DNA of 18,439 nucleotides, taken from NCBI GenBank assembly GCA_020439485.1, contig JAGQSP010000056.1, positions 1 through 18,439 on the forward strand, read 5' to 3'. Positions 13,930 through 18,439 of the stretch are shown here, in pieces (positions within the stretch are counted from its first letter, which is position 1; every line of letters starts with the position of its first letter). The notes below the pieces were generated by a model. That model was not told the origin of the DNA and ran no database searches. It worked only from the letters and a program-made list of their open reading frames with translations. Origin of the DNA: Acidimicrobiales bacterium. Its GTDB lineage: Bacteria; Actinomycetota; Acidimicrobiia; Acidimicrobiales; Poriferisodalaceae. The position numbers and the translations under genes were made by a program.

Positions 13930-14691
13930 ATGCAACCATCACCCGACTGCGAGCAGATGACACCAACCCGGCCCGAAGGCACCATCGTCTGCGCCGACGC
14001 ACCGCTGGCGCTGCTGCTCGCCGAGCGGATATCGGCGAGGACCTCTTGGCCCATCGCCGTTGCGACCCGCCAAAGCCCCGAGCAGCGGGGATCTGCGACC
14101 GGTGGCGCAAAGAACTGGGTCCGCCACCATGTGTCCAAAGGGCCGTCCGGAATCGCGCGGGCGCTCAACACGGTGTGGGGGCGGCGGGCTGGCGTGTATG
14201 CACGCATCCGTCGACCACAGCCGGTGGTGAGCGCCGACTCGAGGCAACGAATCCAATCGATCCAACGGATTGGGATGCCACCGGCGACCGAGGGCTGGAC
14301 TGTGCTCGTCGGAGTCGATGCGGCTCCGCTATCGCAACACACCATGCGTGTCGGCTACGCGTCGGCCACCTCGATCAGATCGCCGATACCCGCCGCGCTG
14401 TACCACCGCGATCTCTCGAGGGTCGCAGTTGTCGTTTCTCTGTCGACACCCGAGGGCTTCACCACCCTGAAGACCAACCCCCCGCTGGTGTCGGACGATT
14501 CGCCCGCTGCCGTACACGACCGCTTGGCCGAGGCCGGTGCAGAACTGGTTGCCGGCTGCGCCTCGGCCGACCCGCAGGTGCTGATCGCCAAGCACACCAA
14601 CGTGCCGTCGCCCGCCTCGCGCCTGGTGCCAAGGCAGGTACACACCGGTCGCCGTTGGAGCGACCTGGTCAGAGAGTCGACGAGGTTCTGA
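13930..14691 (+). CDS. Degenerate formyltransferase-like protein in a polysaccharide operon
   Basis: 253 residues, tentatively related to the formyl-transferase N-terminal (Rossmann-like) family. By eye, the layout follows that family: an N-terminal strand GTIVCADAPLALLLAERI (17-34); a basic segment AKNWVRHHVSKGPSGIARAL (60-79) resembling the R..GL.R.L region of sugar formyltransferases; VSADSRQRIQSI (100-111); TVLVGVDAAPLSQHTMRVGYASA (124-146), matching the VVVxGxxILxxxxLxxxxxGxxNxH strand; and DSPAAVHDRLAEAGAELVAG (190-209), matching D(T/S)xxxLHDRLxxLGAELL. The catalytic Asn-x-His is replaced by ASAT, the SLLPxYRG loop seems shortened, and the DxGxDTG segment reads TPEGFTTLK, so it may be inactive. 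The stop is 1 nt before the deacetylase GTG, so it is the first gene of a tight operon. An alternative start is the ATG at 13957. Reality of the gene is likely; the family call is uncertain. Confidence 0.6.
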   Translation: MQPSPDCEQMTPTRPEGTIVCADAPLALLLAERISARTSWPIAVATRQSPEQRGSATGGAKNWVRHHVSKGPSGIARALNTVWGRRAGVYARIRRPQPVVSADSRQRIQSIQRIGMPPATEGWTVLVGVDAAPLSQHTMRVGYASATSIRSPIPAALYHRDLSRVAVVVSLSTPEGFTTLKTNPPLVSDDSPAAVHDRLAEAGAELVAGCASADPQVLIAKHTNVPSPASRLVPRQVHTGRRWSDLVRESTRF

Positions 14692-14692
14692 A

Positions 14693-15619
14693 GTGCTGCC
14701 CAACGCCTGGTATGTCCTGTGCTACCACGATGTCGGATGGTCGGAACACCCGATGCTTCGCGGCCTGGGGCTGACACACCCAACCGACGTCTTCGGTTCG
14801 CATGTCGCTGCTGTGGCCGACCAGGCAGAGCTGCTCGGATGGCGAGAGGCACTCGATGCGTTCCAGGCGGGACGTCTCTCGGGGCCCGTCGTGACGTTCA
14901 GCTTCGATGACGGATATCAAGGCGTCGGCAGGTATGCCGCACCGATCCTGAGCGAGGCAGGTACGACCGGCCTGGCGGCAATCAACCCGCCGTTCACCGA
15001 CGGTGAGACGACCTTTTGGCGGTCGCAGCTGTGCTGGCTTGCCTCCAACGGTCATGTCGAACTCGTCGCCGCCGAGCTGGGCGTCAGCCCCGACCGCGTG
15101 CGAGACCAGACGATGGACCGGTTCGATCTCGAATCGGTCGCCCGGATCGATGAGATGTACCGAAGGCTCAGCGACGGTCACCCCGTGGTGAACCACAACC
15201 GTCTGTACATGAGCTGGGACGAAATCGTCGAACTGCAACGCGAGGGCTGGGAGATCGCCAACCACAGCTCGGACCACTATCCCCTGCTGGAGGCCTCAGG
15301 CCTGGATCAGACGGCCGAACAGTTCGAACGGGCCGAGGTGCGCCTGCGCGAGAAGCTCGGCGCCGAAACAACCGTTTGGGTGGCTCCCTTCGATCGGTCT
15401 GGGCGGCGTGCGCCAGACGCGGTCGAGTGGTTCGGCTCGGCTGCGGGCTCCAGACACATCGTGTTGGTGGGAGACGAGGCCAACCAACCATCGTCGGCAA
15501 CGACTCCGGAGCAACGGTCGACCCTCACCATTTCTCGTATCAACCCGCCGCTGGCCGGCGCCAACAGCCTGCTGGAGTCGATGGCCAGAGCCGCTCTCAA
15601 ATCCAAGGAAATCGCCTGA
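14693..15619 (+). CDS. NodB-homology polysaccharide deacetylase
   Basis: 308 residues. Motif 1 is VVTFSFDDGY (66-75), with D72 the likely general base and D73 a metal ligand; motif 2 is HSSDH (191-195), the HxxxH metal site. YVLCYHDVG (7-15) is the N-terminal strand typical of the family. Motif 3 looks altered (VWVAPFDRSGRRAPDA, 228-243, where R-x-PY-G/W is usual). About 115 residues separate motifs 1 and 2, more than in the minimal NodB fold, and contain TFWRSQLCWL, found in enzymes acting on lipid-linked or capsular sugars. It probably removes N- or O-acetyl groups from a surface glycan. No signal peptide is visible, so it may act in the cytoplasm. The GTG start is 1 nt after the previous stop; the next gene begins 2 nt after its TGA. 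Confidence 0.9.
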   Translation: MLPNAWYVLCYHDVGWSEHPMLRGLGLTHPTDVFGSHVAAVADQAELLGWREALDAFQAGRLSGPVVTFSFDDGYQGVGRYAAPILSEAGTTGLAAINPPFTDGETTFWRSQLCWLASNGHVELVAAELGVSPDRVRDQTMDRFDLESVARIDEMYRRLSDGHPVVNHNRLYMSWDEIVELQREGWEIANHSSDHYPLLEASGLDQTAEQFERAEVRLREKLGAETTVWVAPFDRSGRRAPDAVEWFGSAAGSRHIVLVGDEANQPSSATTPEQRSTLTISRINPPLAGANSLLESMARAALKSKEIA

Positions 15620-15621
15620 CC

Positions 15622-16542
15622 ATGAAGCTCGGAGTCACGGTTGCGACCTACCGCCGACCCAAGGGCCTCGACCGTTTGTTGTCGAGCATCGCGGAGGCCG
15701 AAGTACCAAAGGGCGCCGAGCTGTTGGTGGTGGTGGTCGACAACGACCCCGAGGGTTCGTCTCGCGACATCGTCGATCAATATGCCTCGCTGCTCGAAAC
15801 CCACTATGAGATCGAACCAGAGCGCGGCATTCCGTTCGTGCGAAATCGAGGCGTCCGTGCCGCCCTCGACCTGGGAGCGACCCACATCCTGTTCGTCGAC
15901 GACGACGAGAGGGTCGACGAACAGTGGCTGGTCGGGATCGCCTCGGCGCGCGCTCGCCTGGATGCACCGATAATCGCCGGCACGATCATCTCTGAATTCG
16001 AGGAAGATCCACCTCGGTGGGCCATCGACAGTGGAGCGTTCCAGAGGCGAATCCGCGAAGACGGTGCCAGCATCGACTTCGCCACGACCGCCAACTCGAT
16101 GGTCGATGCCGAGCTGCTGGCGGGCCGGCCGGGGCCGTTCGACACGAGGCTCAGGTATTCGGGTGGCAGCGACCTGCAACTGTTCGCAGAGCTGCACAAC
16201 GAGGGCCACCAGATCCGCTGCACCACGGCCGCCACGACCTACGAGCTCTACCCGCAGTCGAGGGTCACCAAGGAGTGGCTGCTAAAGCGCCAGCGTCGCC
16301 GCGGAACCAACCGCAGCACCACGCTGCGCCTCACCGGCGGTGGGCCATCGAGGTACGCCAAGCGCATCGTCGCCGGCTGCTACGAGATGCTGGCCGGTCT
16401 GGCGCAAACCGCCCGGGGATGGGTCGGCCGAGACGAGGTCGGTCGGCTCAAGGGTCGAATGAGATTCATGTATGGGGTGGGCATGCTGGCCGGGCTGTTC
16501 GGCGCGCGGGTCGACGAGTATCGAACCCACCACGGTTCCTGA
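15622..16542 (+). CDS. Family 2 glycosyltransferase
   Basis: 306 residues with a GT-A fold. GVTVATYRRPKGLDRLLSSI (4-23) is the nucleotide-sugar entry strand and helix; LLVVVVDNDPEGSS (34-47) and GIPFVRNRGVRAAL (69-82) follow; ILFVDDDERVDEQWL (89-103) contains the metal-binding DxD (D93-D95); and YSGGSDLQLF (179-188) sits at the usual acceptor-site position of the ED motif. It transfers a sugar from an NDP donor to a growing polysaccharide or lipid-linked acceptor; neither can be named. There is no C-terminal membrane segment, though residues 283-295 are mildly hydrophobic. The ATG at 15622 is 2 nt after the deacetylase TGA; AAGGAA at 15605-15610 is a distant Shine-Dalgarno. An upstream extension of the frame overlaps the deacetylase and is not used. 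It converges on the Wzy/ligase gene, 18 bp away. Confidence 0.93.
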   Translation: MKLGVTVATYRRPKGLDRLLSSIAEAEVPKGAELLVVVVDNDPEGSSRDIVDQYASLLETHYEIEPERGIPFVRNRGVRAALDLGATHILFVDDDERVDEQWLVGIASARARLDAPIIAGTIISEFEEDPPRWAIDSGAFQRRIREDGASIDFATTANSMVDAELLAGRPGPFDTRLRYSGGSDLQLFAELHNEGHQIRCTTAATTYELYPQSRVTKEWLLKRQRRRGTNRSTTLRLTGGGPSRYAKRIVAGCYEMLAGLAQTARGWVGRDEVGRLKGRMRFMYGVGMLAGLFGARVDEYRTHHGS

Positions 16543-16560
16543 ACCGGCGCCGCCGTCAGA

Positions 16561-17997
16561 TCACGAGTTGGCGTACTCGAACGGACCCTCTTCGGGTAGC
16601 CGCAACCCCGACTGCGACCCTTCGAGGCGTTCTTGACGGGCCTCGTCCACCTTCATGTAGCGCCAGCCCGACAGTATGAGCCCGCTCAACAGGCCAACGG
16701 CGAGGCTCATGCGGCTGGCTTCCAGCATCGAGCTGACGCCGCCACGGCTGAGTATTGCGGTCATGCCCAACATGCAAGCCAGCGACATGACGGCGACCGT
16801 GTCGTTGCGGCACCTGAACCACACCAACAGCGCGGCTACAACCGTCGCCACCAGGGACCCGAGGAACAACAAGACACCTGCGCCTCCCGACCGCATCGAG
16901 ATGTCGAAGATGATGTTGTGAAACGTCGCCTTGCCCGAAGGCTGGGGCCAAGACCGCTCGATGGTGCCCTTGACCCCCACGCCATAGCCCCACACAGGCG
17001 ATTCGTAGAACTTCTCGACCGCTTCGTCCCACAGCTGGTAGCGCTCGTTCGTGGTGGTCTGCTGCGAGTCGGACAGCACGGCGTCCTCGAACTGGGCAAC
17101 CACTGCGGGGCTCTGCCCGCCCGACAAGAAGATCGAGGCCGCGCCCAGTGTGACCAAGGCCGAGCCCACAATGGCTATGTCGAGCGCCTTCAGACCCACC
17201 CGGCGCCTCCAGGTGGAGGTCAGCGAGAATCCCACCACCAGCAGCACCAAGGTCAGTGCAGCAAGGTACGGACCGGCCTGAACCGCAACAAAGGGAGTCA
17301 TGAACACCGCAGCCCCAGGGATGAGGACCGACGGGCGCCGCCGCTGGTTCAGAACCTCTGCTGCCAAAGTGAACATGCCCAACACGGGCAGGACGGTGCG
17401 AGCGTCACCGCCCAATATCCCGAGCTGTTTCACCGCGAACACGGGCACATTCAGAGACAACGGCGTGAGCGTCAGGTGGGCCACTGCGATGACGACGGCG
17501 ATCCAACCGAAGAACCGTCCGAACCGGGCGATCGACTCGGGTGCAAAGATCTTCGAGGCATCCACGCCCGCGGCGACGAACATGGCGCCCGCCAGCGACA
17601 CGATCGATCGCGACTGGAAGATCACATCAGACATCGGATTGCCCCAGGCGATGCCGGTGACGACCGCAACCGAGTACCAGGCGTAGAACGACGCCCACAG
17701 CATCGCCGGGACGCCTATCCAGTGCGGAAGGGGTCTAGCCAGGATGCGCGCCAGCACTGCGACCGGGATGATGAAGTCGCCTGGTCGCAGATCTACACCG
17801 ACGGGCACCCGGAACAAGCCGACCGGCTGGCCTGCCTCGTTGGGCGCCGCCAGCAGTTCGAAGATGAGAATGATCGCAAGCAGACGAACCGCTGTCTCGG
17901 GTTTGCCGCTGCGCTCGAGCTTCAGAAAAAGCGCCAGGCTGACGCCGAGGCCGATTAGCGCAGCGGCCAAAACCAGAGGGGTAAGGCTCTCAGGCAC
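16561..17997 (-). CDS. O-antigen ligase/Wzy-like polysaccharide polymerase, multi-spanning membrane protein
   Basis: 478 residues with roughly ten to twelve hydrophobic segments (for example 8-25, 37-50, 96-115, 132-145, 162-178, 225-256, 273-291, 373-394, 401-416 and 430-445). The large extracytoplasmic loop between about 292 and 370 bears the Wzy_C pattern: RYQLWDEAVEKFYESPVWGYGVG (319-341), then FHNIIFDISMRSGGAG (359-374), with the usual Arg, Gly-rich turn and HN pair. Such proteins polymerise or ligate lipid-linked glycan units on the outer face of the membrane. Choice between polymerase and ligase is not possible. The GTG start at 17997 overlaps the 3' end of the BY-kinase gene by 8 bp, implying co-translation. 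The 30-residue C-terminal tail is acidic and cytoplasmic-looking. Confidence 0.87.
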   Translation of the reverse strand: MPESLTPLVLAAALIGLGVSLALFLKLERSGKPETAVRLLAIILIFELLAAPNEAGQPVGLFRVPVGVDLRPGDFIIPVAVLARILARPLPHWIGVPAMLWASFYAWYSVAVVTGIAWGNPMSDVIFQSRSIVSLAGAMFVAAGVDASKIFAPESIARFGRFFGWIAVVIAVAHLTLTPLSLNVPVFAVKQLGILGGDARTVLPVLGMFTLAAEVLNQRRRPSVLIPGAAVFMTPFVAVQAGPYLAALTLVLLVVGFSLTSTWRRRVGLKALDIAIVGSALVTLGAASIFLSGGQSPAVVAQFEDAVLSDSQQTTTNERYQLWDEAVEKFYESPVWGYGVGVKGTIERSWPQPSGKATFHNIIFDISMRSGGAGVLLFLGSLVATVVAALLVWFRCRNDTVAVMSLACMLGMTAILSRGGVSSMLEASRMSLAVGLLSGLILSGWRYMKVDEARQERLEGSQSGLRLPEEGPFEYANS

Positions 17998-18439
17998 CGG
18001 TGGTCAGGCCCGCGCCGCTCTGGTTGAAGTTGTAGTAGCCGTGCGAGCGGGCCCACCAGCGCCTGCGAACCCGGTTGATCACCACGCCGAGCAAGATGGC
18101 GCCGTGCTCGCGCAGCTCGGCAACCGCTGCCGCCAACTCGGGGAGGTTCACCGAGGCCGCGTCGACGACCAGGATCACGTGACCGGCATGAGCGATGACC
18201 TGGCGGGTTTCGGCCACCATCTCGAGCGGTGGCGCATCGACCACGACAACGTCTGCATTCTGGCGTGCCGCGGCTATGGCCTTGGGCAGGTTGACGGCCA
18301 CAACGTCGGCGGGAGAGCGGTCGGGAAGACCGGCGGGCAGCAGTCTGAGTCCGCGTGCGCTGGTGGGGCGCAGCAGCTCGCTGATGTCCTTGGATCCCAT
18401 GTCGGCCAGGCCTCGGCCCATGGCGGTGGCGAGGCGATG
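17990..18439 (-). CDS. BY-kinase/CpsD-like tyrosine kinase, C-terminal part (gene runs off the window)
   Basis: 149 residues visible, open through the window end: the frame continues upstream of the first ATG as HRLATA before MGRGLADMGS, as in the HRL...GRGL stretch that follows Walker A' (DxDxR) in capsule kinases. LRLLPAGLPDRSPADVV, the Walker B-type ADVVVVDAPP (position 18256-18227), AGHVILVVDAA and LLGVVINRVRRR are all standard for the C-terminal half of the BY-kinase domain. The Walker A and A' motifs must lie beyond 18439. The C-terminal tyrosine cluster is short, only the YY of SHGYYNF, versus the long clusters in classical CpsD/Wzc. It would autophosphorylate and control chain length or export of the polysaccharide made by neighbouring genes. 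Upstream membrane (Wzz-like) domain presence cannot be judged. Confidence 0.88.
   Translation of the reverse strand, partial: HRLATAMGRGLADMGSKDISELLRPTSARGLRLLPAGLPDRSPADVVAVNLPKAIAAARQNADVVVVDAPPLEMVAETRQVIAHAGHVILVVDAASVNLPELAAAVAELREHGAILLGVVINRVRRRWWARSHGYYNFNQSGAGLTTGA

Noticed and set aside
13811..14110. N-terminal extension of the sulfotransferase frame up to an ATG at 14110
   Set aside because: It is Arg-rich, low in family signal, overlaps the start of the opposite operon, and a GGAGG-backed GTG at 13810 places the PAPS loop where relatives have it.
15376..15621. Upstream extension of the GT2 frame
   Set aside because: It overlaps the deacetylase 3' coding sequence; the ATG at 15622 starts exactly at the canonical first strand of the GT-A fold.
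16540..16560. Inverted CTGA...TCAG with a CGGCGCCG core as a terminator between GT2 and the Wzy-like gene
   Set aside because: The paired arms are only 4 bp, the core is a short palindrome, and there is no T-tract; it is likely chance in GC-rich DNA.

Overview
The window is high-GC bacterial DNA with many GTG starts, dense gene packing and an actinobacterial gene set: an F420/LLM-type oxidoreductase, a P450, a TesB thioesterase, a TrhA/hemolysin III membrane protein and a BY-kinase-driven polysaccharide locus. A huge secreted protein ending in GYW-type repeats is a style I associate with Acidimicrobiia (Ilumatobacter-like marine actinobacteria). That placement is inference from gene style; there is no rRNA marker here. 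I found no tRNA, rRNA, CRISPR array, transposase or phage gene.

Layout. (1) 15-8051, metabolic half. A small basic repeat-containing protein (minus) is divergent from a histidine phosphatase, followed by an LLM oxidoreductase and a cytochrome P450. The P450 converges on and overlaps trhA, which lies downstream of tesB (both minus). tesB is divergent from an NAD(P)-malic enzyme, which is translationally coupled to a HAD-type 5'-nucleotidase. (2) 8071-12885: a 1604-residue secreted all-beta modular protein (minus). (3) 13031-18439, surface-polysaccharide half. A sulfotransferase (minus) is divergent from a tight three-gene operon: a degenerate formyltransferase-like protein, a NodB-type deacetylase and a GT2 glycosyltransferase. 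This operon converges on an O-antigen-ligase/Wzy-like membrane protein that overlaps the 3' end of a BY-kinase (CpsD-like) gene running off the window.

How they may work together. The right-hand genes supply sugar transfer, deacetylation, sulfation, polymerisation/ligation and phosphorylation control, which together suggest assembly of a modified, possibly sulfated, exopolysaccharide or capsule. The giant secreted protein next door could be a matrix or carbohydrate-binding component, but no catalytic or anchoring domain is visible in it.

Most striking signals: (a) two divergent gene pairs separated by only 26-27 bp, each with a symmetric AnnnTAnnnT element at the exact centre that gives a -10 hexamer on both strands 8-9 nt from each start codon, which is the architecture of bidirectional leaderless promoters; a third, larger divergent gap carries the same element; (b) a 28-bp tandem duplication, each copy holding a 14-bp inverted repeat, abutting the P450 start codon; (c) a formyltransferase-like protein that appears to have lost the catalytic Asn-His-Asp; (d) a duplicated 20-residue motif kept almost identical in protein although most of its codons differ; (e) six ~45-residue repeats at the C-terminus of the giant protein.
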